From: Budorcas taxicolor
Lineage: Eukaryota; Chordata; Mammalia; Artiodactyla; Bovidae
Assembly (NCBI RefSeq): GCF_023091745.1
Contig: NC_068912.1
Span: forward strand, 105,827,567-105,891,566
DNA length: 64,000 nt
Direction: 5' to 3'
The number at the start of each line of letters is the position of its first letter. The first letter of the stretch is position 1. The notes under the pieces were generated by a model. It worked only from the letters and a program-made list of their open reading frames with translations. It was not told the DNA's origin and did not search any database. The position numbers were made by a program, and so were the translations under genes. Below are positions 40,344-52,530 of this stretch, piece after piece.

Positions 40344-42864
40344 CAATGAAGGAATGCTAGAGTTATATGGAAGAAAATTATTTTTAGAAATTTGAATCGG
40401 CAGCTATTATAAATAAGGTAATTTCTAGATAAAGATATCAGATATTACGGTTAAAAACTGAAAATACAGAAGGCTCAAGTTCTCCTTATAACCACCAGGT
40501 GGCGTTCTCTGCCTGAAATTTTATTGCAATACCCTCTTCCTGCTATAATAATCTTGATACACTCAGGTTTATCTTCTAAAAAGACCTTCAGTCCCTTCAA
40601 ATCCCCAGATTTGCACAGTATATCTGCCACGTAACTAACAAGCACACAAATGATCCACACACTTCTTTCAATGGTGGTGAGTTACATAAACACAAACTGG
40701 AAAACCTAAATAGATGGAAATGAGATTCCTTAAGGTGCTGCGGGTCTATTTTGGGTCATAGTTTTTATAAGGAACTCAAGATAAATCGAAATTATACATG
40801 ATTAAAAGTGGGACCAAAAGTCAATAGTTCATGTCTCTTTACCATTTTCCCTCTGCTCTAGATTCTAGAACTCATGATAAGATAGTTAAATTGCACCTGT
40901 TTGCTAACAAAATCAGAAGCCAAAAACACGAATTAAAAGTTAGCTGTGGAGTGTTACACTATTTACTTTCTGACCCTAAGTCTGGAGAAGGTGATTCCCA
41001 AACATCAAAGTCACTGTCACAACTGGGGAATTTCTCTAGATCCCATTCCAGAGTATAAGGTCTCTGAGGAATACAGGACTAAATCCTGATATTCTGAAGC
41101 TGCTAACAAGGCCTCCATATAGAAACACAGGCAATAATATTTTCACGAAAAGTCAAAGGAAAGCCTCCTTTGCCCCACTCCCACATCCCTCCTACGACCT
41201 TCTCCCAGTGAAATATGGGCTGTTCCATCTCAGACACTCAGCTTCCTTTAGTTTTATGGTGCTGGATTTATTAAGCTGTAACTTTATCCTCCATACAGGA
41301 TTCCGAAATTAGAGAAAAGGAAAAGACAGGAGAGACAGTTACTTATATGGCTGAAAATATGGGGAAACGGTGTTGTTATTGCAAGTATAATCTTTGCAGC
41401 CAGCAAAAAACTGAAGTTTGAAGGTCAGCTTCAATAACAATTAGCTGCGCGACCTTCAGAAAGACACTGAAACCTCCTAGGCCTCAGTTTCCTCATCTTC
41501 AAAATGTGTACAGTAATATTCACCTTACATGCTGAGACTATGGAGAGATACTAACAAAAGAGAGCTACATATAAGAACATGGTATAGAGTGAGATTTCTG
41601 GAACCCACTTCCCATTCATCTACTTTCATTGATAACAGCGTGTTAACGCATTCATATGTCTACACCAACACTATGCAAGACCACAGAATGCTCCTGTTAG
41701 ACAGGAATGTGAGTTCCAGTCCTAAAACGTCAGAACCAGAATCAATTGACTGAACAGCAGAAAGAAGAAATTTACCCTCGATACAATTTCAAAGTCTTCT
41801 AGAAAACAAGAAATTTTAGGCAGTTTTCTAAGTCTCCCCCGAAATGTTCCTTGAAATGTATTTCCTAAACCCCCACCTGTTCCCCTTCTCTGTTATACAC
41901 TTCCACTCTGCCTTTGTGTCCACACATGCCTCCACTACACACACGAAGGAAGACGAGAAGCTGACAGCTATTTGACGTGTCTGGATTACACAGTACCCTG
42001 TATTGCTGCTACAAGGCCAACCTACTGGAACATGGCATTATAGGCCAAGATAATCCAGTTGTTCCATACACACTGGTCATGGCCACCAAGGAGAAAATAT
42101 ACAAAAGATGCCATTTTGAAGTTGAAAAGAGACTCTGAGAGGCAATATTCTGAACTGTTTTGAAAGCAAAGAGGATAGATAGTGACATAAACTGGGTAGT
42201 GATTAGCACAAAGTCATGGTTAAGTGAACATATTCAACAGGGGCCTATGAGCGGGCTCAGGAAGCATTAAGCAATATCTGGGCTTACCCTAACTATTTTC
42301 ACACCTTCTAACAAGTATCTCGAGTGTTTATTTCTCCATTTGTAAAATGGAAAGCATATAGGTAAATCCAATTTACATTCAACTACTGGATGCCTTCTGC
42401 ATAACTGAGTTAACTACTGATACTTGGCTGCAAATTTTTCTCGCTGCTAAAACTTCCCTCATCACAAGTGCTGCTGGGCCTAGAAGTGTTCTGTCTGGGC
42501 TTGAGAAATCAGCAGAGAGAAGAGAAGTAGACTTACAGACAGCTTGAAGTCACTATCATAATAATTACAGCTCATGAATCTCTAACTTGTAGAGTTCCAA
42601 ACAATAAATGTTGAGGTGAAAAAAAAAAAAACATTGCTAAATCGATGGTTACCCATAATTAGACCTGCCAGCACCTTGGAGCTGTTGAATAGCTCTTCAA
42701 CAGGAAGCGTCCAGGAAGGGAGAGAAACTCTTCCCTCTTCCCTTCAAGCCCTGTTGAATCTACCTTGGAAACTTTCCCAGAAACTATCCATTTCTACCTA
42801 GACCTTCTCCTATCTCACCCATAAGCATTCATTCTCTCTTTTTTAATGGGCATAAGATTTTTTT
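40344..42864. other. SMAP2 intron 1 sequence without recognised genes
   Basis: Apart from a MIR near 41.4 kb I see only unique AT-rich sequence and short chance frames. Confidence 0.45.
41390..41540 (+). mobile_element. MIR SINE
   Basis: It reads gctgcgcgaccttcagaaag, cctaggcctcagtttcctcatc and aaaatgtgtacagtaat, a forward MIR core. Confidence 0.8.
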
Positions 42865-42930
42865 TTCTTGTTGGAGCTTTTAAAATGTTTTTATTGAAAA
42901 ATAATTGATTTACAATGTTGTGTTAAGCAT
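42865..42930 (-). mobile_element. L1 3'-tail scrap
   Basis: ttattgaaaaataattgattt followed by acaatgttgtgttaag is the reversed end of a ruminant L1. Confidence 0.65.
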
Positions 42931-42954
42931 TTATTCTTTTAATATTATTTATTG

Positions 42955-43150
42955 AGTAGATGGTAAAGAATCCGCCTGCAATGTGGGAAACCTGGCTTTG
43001 ATCCCTGGGTTGAGCAGATCCCCTGGAGAAGGGTACTGCTACTCACTCCAGTATTCTTACCTGGAGAATTCCATGCGCAGAAGAGCCTGGCAGGCTACAG
43101 TCCATGGGGTTGCAAAGAGTTGGACATGACTAAGTGACTTTCCTTTTTCA
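42955..43150 (+). mobile_element. Bov-tA SINE
   Basis: The head is truncated (agatggtaaagaatccgcc) and the body is complete to gacatgactaagtgac. Confidence 0.9.
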
Positions 43151-43260
43151 CTGAGTACCTTTTATGTGCCAAATACTCTGCCTGCTAGGTACCAGGAATA
43201 CAAAGGCAGAGACAGTGAAGATGAGATTCCCTAATTCAAAGAGCTCATGGACTAACAACC
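43151..43260 (+). mobile_element. L2-like fragment
   Basis: accttttatgtgccaaatac, ctaggtaccaggaatac and aaagagctcatggactaac resemble the common L2 3' segment. Confidence 0.6.
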
Positions 43261-43790
43261 AATTGGTCTCCAGTCTCCCACTAGAATAATCTCTCTAAAC
43301 ACAAAACTACACAAATCAGGCCCCAAATATAAACTTTTCACGTAGTCGTAAACATAGAGGTGAAAATGTAAATTGGTGCAAGTTTTCTGAACAGTATATT
43401 CCAAACTGAACTCTCAATCTCTTGCCACAAAACCTTCTGTCTCCATTCTTCTCCATCTTGATCCATTCACCTCCATCTCACCTCCATTCAATCAAATGCA
43501 GCAGTCAAAAATTCATACCTCATTTATACCTCTCTCCTTCAACCACCATCTCTGCAGCATCACCAAGACCAAACCTCTCTCAAATCAGCGTGTCTCCTCT
43601 CCACGTGCAACACTGTTTCTCTAATTCAAACCCACCAGATCGCTTGGACTAGTGCAATAACCTCCTAATGAATGTCTCTCTACTTTCATATTCCTCTCTC
43701 CTCCAAACCAAACCAAAAACCATTCTCTGTGAAACAGCCAGCTTGAACTCTTTTTATTTTTAATGTGGTTATTTACAATGTTGTGTTAGT

Positions 43791-44163
43791 TTCAGTTCAG
43801 TTCAGTTCAGTCACTCAGTCGTGTCTGACTCTTTGCGACCTCATGAACCGCAGCACGTCAGGCCTTCCTGTCCATCACCAACTCCTGGAGTCTACCCAAA
43901 CCCATGTCCATCAAGTCGGTGATGCCATCCAACCATCTCATCCTCTGTCGTCCCCTTCTCCTCCTGCCCTCAATCTTTCCCAGCATCAGGGTCTTTTCAA
44001 ATGAGTCAGCTCTTCACATCAGGGGGCCAAAGTACTGGAGTTTCAGCTTCAACATCAGCCCTTCCAGTGAACACCCAGGACTGATCTCCTTTAGGATGGA
44101 CTGGTTGGATATCCTTGCAGTCCAAGGGACTCTCAAGAGTCTTCTCCAACACCACAGTTCAGG
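43791..44163 (-). mobile_element. Bov-B LINE 3' fragment
   Basis: It starts tttcagttcagttcagttcag and runs to caacaccacagttca, about 370 bp of the Bov-B 3' end, with an L1-tail scrap just upstream (43745-43790). Confidence 0.92.
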
Positions 44164-44224
44164 TATAGAGTAAAATGAATCTGTTATATATATATATACA
44201 TATACCTACTATTTTTTAGATTCT

Positions 44225-44590
44225 TTTCCCATATGCCGGATTGAGCTCTTAAAGAAGCAAATGTGACCCTGTTACTCAGTTGCTTAAAAGCTTTCTAGGG
44301 TGGTTGGATTAAAGTAAAAAATCCGTAACATGTCTCCAAGGACTTACATGATCTGGCCCAGCTTTTCAGCTCCGGTCACACCAGCCTTCTTTCATTTCCT
44401 CAAAACACCAACATGTTCCTTACTTAGGGCTTTTGGCCTTTGTGCAAGTCACTCCCACTACCTAAAAAGCTCTCTCCCAAAGCACCATCCATTCCTCATA
44501 GCCTGGTCAACGCCCATATATCATTAAGGTCTCAGCTGAAAAGTTTCCTCCTCAAAAGAGCTTTTCCTCAGTCCCTCAAGTTAAACCAGA
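44225..44590 (+). mobile_element. L2 LINE fragment, part 1
   Basis: cttacatgatctggcccagc, agggcttttggcctttgtgc and gtctcagctgaaaagtttcc are L2 landmarks. The copy seems to continue at 44940. Confidence 0.75.
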
Positions 44591-44599
44591 TTATATTCT

Positions 44600-44770
44600 C
44601 ATTTCCATCTTCTCTTCTGGCTTTTACATTTCATTATGGAAAATTTCAAACAAGGTGAGTGTAAATAACCAGCAGCTTCAGCAATTATCAACCCCTGGCC
44701 AATTTAATTTTAGCTATACTTCCACATACTCAAGTCCCAACCCTGGAATATTTTGAAGCAAACCCCAAAT
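44600..44770 (-). mobile_element. Old L1-type fragment inside L2
   Basis: ttcattatggaaaatttcaaac, agcaattatcaacccctggcc and gaatattttgaagcaaacccc form a common ancient LINE segment. Family and orientation are uncertain. Confidence 0.45.
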
Positions 44771-44880
44771 ATCATACCATCTATGATATATAGATATGAT
44801 ATGATATATAGATATATCATACCATCTATGATATATAGATATGATATGATATATAGATATATCATACCATCTATATATAT
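44771..44880 (+). repeat. 45-bp AT-rich minisatellite, about 2.4 units
   Basis: atcataccat recurs at 44771, 44816 and 44861 with nearly identical TA-rich sequence between, then decays into TA repeats. Confidence 0.9.
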
Positions 44881-44939
44881 CTATATATACTTTGGTATAT
44901 ATCTATAGAAATAAGGACTTTTTAAAGGTTAGAGACTTT

Positions 44940-45130
44940 CACTTCCCCTTGTTTTTTTCTCAGTTGTACCATACTTTATCACATATTTATCTGTGTGATT
45001 GCTAAACATGTCTTCTCCACTGAATTATAAGCGCCACAAAAGCAGACAGATCTGTGCCGTTCACTGTCACATTGCCAACACATAGCACAGTTGCTAGCAC
45101 ATAGCAGGGAGGCAAAATTTGTTTAAAAAT
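44940..45130 (+). mobile_element. L2 LINE fragment, part 2
   Basis: gtcttctccactgaattataagc, cattgccaacacatagcac and gttgctagcacatagcagg are the L2 3' end. Confidence 0.7.
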
Positions 45131-45559
45131 TAATCAGAAGTAAGCAAATCCTTTGAACCCTCCTTCCCTCCTTTTCCCCCCTTGTAAGAATTCATCAGGG
45201 AAACAACAAGTCAAATACAGAAAGAAATACATTAAGAATGTTTTCAAAATATTCGTGTTCTAACAAAAAATATCAACAGATTACATAAAAGAACTATGAT
45301 ATCACTATAAAATTAGGGGCAAAATTTGTAGTTCTTTATTTAATACAGAAACATATACAAGTTATATTAATTATATAAAATTCGATTTTCTTTTTCCCTT
45401 AGCCATGGACTTTATTGTTTGAATATTTGCAGCTATTATTCTATACACAAATTGTAATTTCTTACCAAATTCTATATTCCATATTGCTAGGTCACTTCAC
45501 TCTCCATTTTATGCCACATTTCCATTAAGAACTATTTCCCCAAATCACAATCTGCCTGA
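45131..45559. other. Intron sequence, nothing recognised
   Basis: AT-rich, no repeat or gene that I can support. Confidence 0.45.
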
Positions 45560-45675
45560 TTGTGTGTTGTTCAGCTGCTAAGTTGTGTCTGACTCTTTGT
45601 GATGCCATGGACTATAGCCTGCCAGACTACTCTGTCCATGCGATTTCCCAGGCAAGAACAAAACACTGGAGCGAT
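45560..45675. mobile_element. Truncated Bov-A SINE unit
   Basis: gttgttcagctgctaagttgtg through ccatgcgatttcccaggcaag is one Bov-A body lacking its head, with a small internal insertion (aacaaaacac). Confidence 0.85.
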
Positions 45676-47038
45676 AAAATCTGATTTTAAACAGTACACA
45701 CAGAACAAATCAAACCATTTTTAAGGATGTGAATAAATGTATATGTATGTACAGAAGAAAATCTCTACAAGAATAAATGTAAAATACTAGAAGCTATTTA
45801 ATATTTCTGGGTAGAGGAGTTGTGAAATATTTGTTTTCCTATTTTTTTATATATTCTCTGACTTATTTGCAAGGAACTTGTATTACTTTTGCAATGAGAA
45901 AAAACAGTAGAGGTATTTTAAAAGCAAAATAACGCAGCCATGCATGACTCCTTAGTGTCTGCAGGATACGCTGAAACACCTTAGCATGACAGTAAAGCCC
46001 TTTCAGAGCCTGCGCTTCATGCAGGATGCGCAAGTCATCATTCTGAAATATGTCATGACTCACGCATGCCTCTCTCTACACCTAGTTCCTGCCTGGAATG
46101 GCTGTCTCCCTTATTCCCCGCCGGACAAACTCCAAAGTCGAGTCCAGTGGCCCCTCTTTCTGCGAGGCCATCAGGGGAATAAACCTTGACCTTCGTTATG
46201 GCTGCCTGCTTTGCTCTTCCCAAACTGAATATCTTATTACAGTTAGTGGCTTATAAGACTCTCTTGCCCTAAATAGACTATCAGCTCTGGAAGGCAACGA
46301 CCTCATCTCATCATTATTTATCCCAAACATCTAGCACAGTGCTTGCAAGCAGTACATGCAAAATGTACTTCCTTTGGTAAATGAAGTCACCAATTAGCAA
46401 GATAAAAAGCATACCATTTTTTTTCCTGTTTTGCAAAATGAAGGGAGAAGTTTTCAAACACCTGCAAGGCCAAGATATTACACAGGAAAGGGATTAGGTT
46501 ACTTTGATGGGGCTCCAAAGGCAGCACCAGTACCAATGAGTAGAAGTTGATGCTGGCACACTCTGGGGAAGAATTTCCTAACGCATAATTAAGGTTGTGT
46601 GAAAGCAAATGGAGCATATCCGGAAATAGTGGGATACCAATAAGAGTAAGTGTTCAAGAAGAGGCTGGATGATCAACTCTCAGGGAGGCAGAGAAATGAT
46701 TCCTGTGCAGTGCACAGGGTAAACCATGAACTATAAAGGTCCTCCAGCTACTACAGTTCTACTGGCTGATCCTTTCCTGTTGGAAATTCAGTGGTTCTGA
46801 AAGTGTAATGTGAGCTAACATACAAAGATGTCTTGATGAATCTAAAGATATGAGATCAAATTCAATTCATGAAACCTATGACTGACATTGAAATGTGATA
46901 GACACATAAGAAAGAAGCTCCATCAACATGTTCTGGTCTGAAAAATAGAGCTCAATTTCTCTTGGACTTGGCCTGTCATTAACTGCAACATGAAACTGGA
47001 GTCAAAGCAAAGAAGAGGCCATATTTGTCTTAAGAACA
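45676..47038. other. Intron sequence, nothing recognised
   Basis: No credible exon or named repeat was found. The frames at 45986-46189 and 46387-46617 have no recognisable domain. Confidence 0.4.
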
Positions 47039-48363
47039 ATTGCAATCCCAAAGAAAGGCAATGCCAAAGAATGCTCAAACTACTGCACAATTGCACTCAT
47101 CTCACATGCTAGTAAAGTAATGCTCAAAATTCTCCAAGCCAGGCTTCAGCAATACGTGAACCGTGAACTCCCTGATGTTCAAGCTGGTTTTAGAAAAGGC
47201 AGAGGAACCAGAGATCAAATTGCCAACATCTGCTGGATCATGGAAAAAGCAAGAGAGTTCCAGAAAAACATCTATTTCTGCTTTATTGACTATGCCAAAG
47301 CCTTTGACTGTGTGGATCACCATCAACTGTGGAAAATTCTGTAAAAGATGGGAGTACCAGACCACCTGACCTACCTCTTGAGAAATCTGTATGCAGGTCA
47401 GGAAGCAACAGTTAGAACTGGACATGGAACAACAGACTGGTTCCAAACAGGAAAAAGAGTACGTCAAGGCTGTATATTGTCACCCTGCTTATTTGACTTA
47501 TATGCAGAGTACATCATGAGAAACGCTGGGCTGGATGAAGCACAAGCTGTAATCAAGATTGCCAGGAGAATTATCAATAACTTCAGATATGCAGATGACA
47601 CCACCCTTATGGCAGAAAGTGAAGAACTAAAGAGCCTCTTGATGAAAGTGAAAGAGGAGAGTGAAAAAGTTGGCTTCAAGCTCAACATTCAGAAAACGAA
47701 GATCATGGCATCCGGTCCCATCACTCCACGGCAAATACATGGGTAAACAGTGAAAACAGTGGCTGACTTTATTTTTCTGGGCTCCAAAATCACTGCAGAT
47801 GGTGACTGCAGCCATGAAATTAAAAGATGCTTACTCCTTGGAAGGAAAGTTATGACCAACCTAGACAGCATATTGAAAAGCAGAGACATTACTTTGTCAA
47901 CAAAGGTCTGTCTAGTCAAGGCTATGGTTTTTCCAGTGGTCATGTATGGATGTGAGAATTGGACTATAAAGAAAGCTGAGCACTGAAGAATTGATGCTTT
48001 TGAACTGTGGTGTTGGAGAAGACTCTTCAGAGTCCCTTGGACTGCAAGGAGATCCAACCAGTCCATCCTAAAGGAGATCAGTCCTGGGTGTTCATTGGAA
48101 GGGCTGATGTTGAAGCTGAAATTCCAGTACTTTGGCCACCTGATGTGAAGAGCTGACTCATTTGAAAAGACCCTGATGCTGGGAAAGATTGAGGGCAGGA
48201 GGAGAAGGGTATGACAGAGGATGAGATGTTGGATGGCATCACCGACTCGATGGACATGGGTTTGGGTAGACTCCAGGAGTTGGTGATGGACAGGGAGGCC
48301 TGGCGTGCTGCGGTTCATGGGGTCACAAAGAGTAGGACACAATTGAGCAACTGAACTGAACTG
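47039..48363 (+). mobile_element. Bov-B LINE, 1.3-kb ORF2 to 3' end
   Basis: It is the clearest Bov-B copy here. The reverse-transcriptase region reads in order VLEKAEEPEI-like text in one frame, CFIDYAKAFDCVD, QGCILSPCLFDLYAEYIM and RYADDTTLMAE. It ends with the actgaactgaactgaa tail. In-frame stops at about 47341, 47743 and 47984 and small indels show it is inactive. It is 5'-truncated and lacks the endonuclease domain. Confidence 0.95.
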
Positions 48364-48892
48364 AATGCTAGTTATCTCAGTTCCATTCATTATATCCCTT
48401 CAACCCCTGATTTACTACAAAGAAGAATACACATAAACACCAGTGGCATCTTGGAGAAATTACATAGGGCTACTAGGAGGTATGTTTACCAGCCTATTTC
48501 CATCTACTCAAAAGAGAATTCACCTAGTTCCCTATGCCAAAATAACAATAAACAGTTACTTTGAACTTCCGTAAGCAAAAACATTTTAAGGAACCATGAG
48601 GCCAAAACAAGAGCTTACTCAATCAACCTCTGCTCTCAGATTGTTCTGCAAGAGAAGTCAGTCCCTTTCCACCTGGTCCATCTTGCAAAAATGTCGTTTC
48701 CTTCTGTCAAAAAGAGACACTGTCCACATTCACGTTTTTGAAAAAAGAAGTTACGCTTTTTAAATGTTTGAAACAAAACAAATTGAAAGATTTCTGAGAC
48801 TGATTAGAGAATAAAAGAAAATACTATACCAAGGAATTGAAAAATGAGAAAATCAGAGGTGGAAAGAACATTAGAAGTCATTTGGTCTAGGG

Positions 48893-49045
48893 ACTTCCCT
48901 GGTGGTCCACTGGCTAAGACTGTGCTCCCAACCGGGGTGGGGGTGGGGGTGGGTGCGGGGTTTGATTTCTGGTTAGGGAACTAGATCTCACATGCCACAA
49001 GTATGACCCAGAACAGCCAAATAAATAAATAAATAAATTATTTTT
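48893..49045 (+). mobile_element. CHR-type SINE with a G-rich expansion
   Basis: It starts gggacttccctggtggtcc and ends in (AAAT)n. In place of the usual anticodon-arm text it contains ccggggtgggggtgggggtg. Confidence 0.88.
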
Positions 49046-51419
49046 TTAAAAAGGGAAGAAAAAGTCACTGAGTCTAAACTTCTCATTAGTTACTGAGATC
49101 CTTCCATCTGGTTCCTCCCGGAATGGAAGGCCATTTTACTGCTGGATGGCACTGAATATTAGTGAGGTCTTCTTTATACTGAGTCCCATTAATCTGCCTT
49201 CTTACCATTTTTAACCTCCTGGTGCTGCTTTTATACTCCTCCCATATTTATGTAAAATAACAATAAATGTAAGATAAAGACAGAGGTTTGGAGATTCTAG
49301 AGAGAGGAGCTATTCTACACTCAACCAAAATACAAGCCAGTTGAACCAACTTAATCCAGGAGGTCAATGACAGGACAGACGACGCAAACAAACTGCTATG
49401 CCATCCGTGGAAATGAAGCAAAGCAACACTATCCTCCTACCAGGTAACCAGGAAAAGGAGGTGAGTGAAGCAGAACACTGCTGAGCAATCACTGATAAAA
49501 CAAGCAGTCAATCTACATCTCAACCCGTTTCAGCAGTTAGCTTAAAATGGTCCTTCTCTAAAGACATTAAAGCTTGCAACACTAGGAAGTCAGCAGGGAA
49601 GCAGACTGGGGACTGGGGACTGGGGTGGGGGGGGGGGGGGAGAAGACACTTCATCTTTCTCTTGTTGTTAAGCAGAGCTTGCTTAGAGACAAAACAACAG
49701 CCTTGACTTTGCTCTGGAGGCGGGGTGGCGATACAGAAAGTTAAATATAACCGAAAAAGAGCCTACAGAGAGGAATAAGTCTAAAACAATACAGCAGTCA
49801 AAGGGCCAGAGCTAAAACAAGGCCCCTGTCTACAGCGGGGTGCGGCAACTTTCTCAGCTTCTTCACACACTGGCTATCTATCTTCCTTAAAGCCTAGGAA
49901 AACCAGTCCTTGCTGAGAACTAGTCCAGTAACATACTTGCACACGTCTCATGTTATTTAACTAGCCACAAAGCTATGGCCTAAAAGGTAGTAACTGCATC
50001 TCTGAAACTCATTAAACTACTGTGAAAAGACCGAAGGAAGGGCAGTTAACTTTCAGCAAATTTAGCTTATTTGCCTTATTTTATTATTAGACGGCAGGGA
50101 TTTACTGTGGCTTAGGCTCTAACTCTTCCTTTCTGGTTACCCCGTCAGTGGATGGTAACGTGCACTCAGGTGATATTTCTAGTACTAAAGAACTTCCAAA
50201 CTCCCAAATCAACCAGCCTGTACCATTATTATTCAACTCTACTTCCCAGAATACTTCAGAAGGGAAAGCACCAGGTCCAAGTTGGAACTTCGTTGTTTGT
50301 TTGGCTTTGAAAAGGACATTCTGCCAAGGTACGTTCTAATGATGTCACTGCCCCATTCAAAGACATGTAACTTACACCCCCACTGTTAACTGAACTCCAA
50401 ACTTCTAAATGTGGCTTAAATTCTTCCATGATTTGGGCCTTTTACTCCTTTTCTCTCTTCTATACACCAACAAAGACATCACTTCCCCTAAAACTGTGTG
50501 CAGCTGCCAGTTGCCAAGTTCCAGCACACAGAAAAATTCGAGAGGGTAACTCCCACCCACAGACACCTTTTTCTGATTTGAGGCAGACTGTGGGACTCCT
50601 TCATGGACAAGGTAAGTCCCTGGTTCTGCCCAGAAGGTCTTCAACCGCCACAGAGGTCTCTTTCCAGCCAGTCCTGGAGCAGCAGCTGTGCAGTACTGCT
50701 AGTGGTGCTCTCTGAAAATCTGAGACAAAACCCGAGTCTCCTGGGTTCCCCTGGGAGGTTCTGGTATGTGATGCTATGGTTGTTTTCATAGTAGAGAGCT
50801 GATATATTCTAAGGAGAGGGAAAAAGCTGGCCAAAACATCTGCCGGGATGAAGACTCTCACAGAAGTTGATGCTTCCCTCCACTGGAGCCCAGTCCTCTG
50901 CTACTACAAACACTGAGTATGGCAAAATGTAATAAAAATCTAAACAGGTCCACCTCTTTACTTGAGGACACAGATTTTCTCTAAAAAGAACTAAACATGA
51001 GCCCCCTAAACTTTCATTACACAGAGTAATCGTGGCTTGCTTTCAAGGACATACATGGCCACTCAAAGATACATCAAAATCTCTCCAAACCCTAGTGACT
51101 GGTGAAAAAACACCCTAAAAGCATCTCAGAAGAATGCATAACTTCAGAGGGAAAGAATGGATGGCATGGTTGAAAACACTCATTCTAGAAAAACCTAGGA
51201 TTGCTTTCCCAACAAGCTGCATGATGGAGGCAAAGAGTGTGGGAAAAGAAGGGAAAAAAGGCTTGAAAACTCAAATACATGGATGAAATAGATTGTAAAT
51301 GATAAAAAGAGCCAGCTAAAAATCTGACAAATAGGATAAATTTCCCTGCTCTCTTTAGAGATTTTATGGATGACACTAATTTGGAATTACACAAAAAGAA
51401 TGGATCCTATATTTAAAAT
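49046..51419. other. SMAP2 intron 1 sequence without recognised genes
   Basis: Mostly unique sequence with a G-rich tract near 49.6 kb. Several overlapping short frames at 50.4-50.9 kb on both strands lack domain content. Confidence 0.45.
49607..49640 (+). repeat. G-rich simple repeat
   Basis: Successive GGGGACT units are followed by GGGGTG and a run of about 14 G. It can fit a G-quadruplex on the plus strand, which is antisense to SMAP2. Confidence 0.85.
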
Positions 51420-51605
51420 CGATAACCAACAAGGACCTCCTTAGAGCACATGGAACTCTGCTCAATGTCATGTGGCAGCCTGAATGGGAGGGGAGTTTGG
51501 GAGAGAATGGAGACATGTATACGTATGACTGAGTCCCTTCACTGTTCACCTGAAACTATCACAACATTGTTAATTGGCTATACCCCAGTATAAAATAAAA
51601 AGTTG
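51420..51605 (+). mobile_element. Ruminant L1 3'-end fragment
   Basis: ataaccaacaaggacctcc, ctgaaactatcacaacattg and ggctataccccagtataaaat are a forward artiodactyl L1 tail. It lies directly upstream of the CTAGE-type pseudogene. Confidence 0.85.
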
Positions 51606-51619
51606 AAAAAGAAAAGAAA

Positions 51620-51967
51620 TGGATCAGAAAATGGAGACCACCTAGACTATGAATCAGAAGTCAATTCAAAGAGACTCATTATGCTGTTACTTAAATATTT
51701 CCTTAAAAAGGTTTGAAGGAGAAAAGCAAGGAACATTTTTTAAATTGTGTGAAGACAATCAAATGAAAAAGAGCTTACAAGTCAAATGAGAAATTTCCAA
51801 ACTGAACGAGCCTCTCTGCAATTTGAATATTCATAACTTGAAAGTGAAATTCAAAAGCTTCTGCTGAAACTTGAAACACTGACTGAACCACAGCAAGAAT
51901 ATATAATGAAACTTTGCTCAAAGATAATCAAGCAGGGAATTTGCTGCTTAGAAATCAAGAAGAAACT
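51620..51967 (+). pseudogene. CTAGE/MIA2-family processed pseudogene, 5' segment
   Basis: Translating pieces in shifting frames gives ENGDHLDYESEVNSKRLI, then QMRNFQTERASLQFEYS, a stop, LESEIQKLLLKLETLTE and QEYIMKL. This order matches the coiled-coil region of the MIA2/cTAGE5 and CTAGE proteins, which act at ER exit sites in the export of large cargo. There are no introns, and stops and frameshifts are frequent. A CHR-2 SINE interrupts the copy at 51968 and it continues at 52277. Which CTAGE-family member is the parent cannot be decided by eye. Confidence 0.75.
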
Positions 51968-52276
51968 GGACTTCCCTGGCGGTCCAGCGGTTAAGAATCA
52001 GCCTGCCAATGCCAGCCGGGGACACGGGTTCAATCCCTGGTCTGTGAAGATCCCACATGCCAGGGAGCCAACTAACCCTGTGTACCACAACTTCTGAGGC
52101 CAGTACCCTAGAGCCCACGCTCCGAAATAAGAGAAGCCGCCACAGTGAGAAGCCCATGAGCAGCTAGAGAGCAGCCCCTGCTTGCTGCGACGAGCCCACA
52201 CGCAGCAGTGAAGACCCAGCACAGCCAAAAGTAAACACATTTTCAAATAAATTTTTTTAAACCACAAAAACTTAAA
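51968..52276 (+). mobile_element. CHR-2-type SINE inserted in the CTAGE-type pseudogene
   Basis: A complete long-form copy (ggacttccctggcggtcc to gacccagcacagccaaaag, then an A-rich tail). The perfect 11-bp duplication AAGAAGAAACT (51957-51967 and 52277-52287) is pseudogene sequence, so it inserted later. Confidence 0.93.
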
Positions 52277-52530
52277 AAGAAGAAACTTCCTAAAGTGTAC
52301 GAAAACAGCAGCAGTGTACACCAGAAGCGTAACTCATACAGAAAGCTGGCCAAAGACCTCGAGAGAGAATTGGAAAGAAACACTTCCTTCTATCAAAGAT
52401 GGATCATGTCCCATGAGAAAAAAAATCCTCAACAAAGTTGGCTGGCATCTCCGTTGACTGAGAGAAAGCTCAATGAGCTAAGAAAAGAAGTGGAGACACA
52501 AACAGGCCAAAGCAGAATTTAAACTCTAGC
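52277..52530 (+). pseudogene. CTAGE/MIA2-family processed pseudogene, 3' segment
   Basis: It continues in one open frame with KLPKVYENSSSVHQKRNSYR, KLAKDLERELERNTSFYQ, IMSHEKK and LTERKLNELRKEVET. This aligns with the cTAGE coiled coil (KAKDLE-ELER...SHEKK...AERNLNDLRKE pattern). A stop follows at about 52521. The conserved charged pattern makes the identification firm, but the copy is only a fragment of the parent. Confidence 0.82.

Noticed and set aside
44771..44880. Short regularly spaced repeats considered as CRISPR-like
   Set aside because: Units are contiguous without unique spacers, and the sequence is a mammalian AT-rich minisatellite.
47689..48390. 233-codon minus-strand open frame
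   Set aside because: It is the antisense of the Bov-B copy at 47039-48363; the coding sense is plus and broken.
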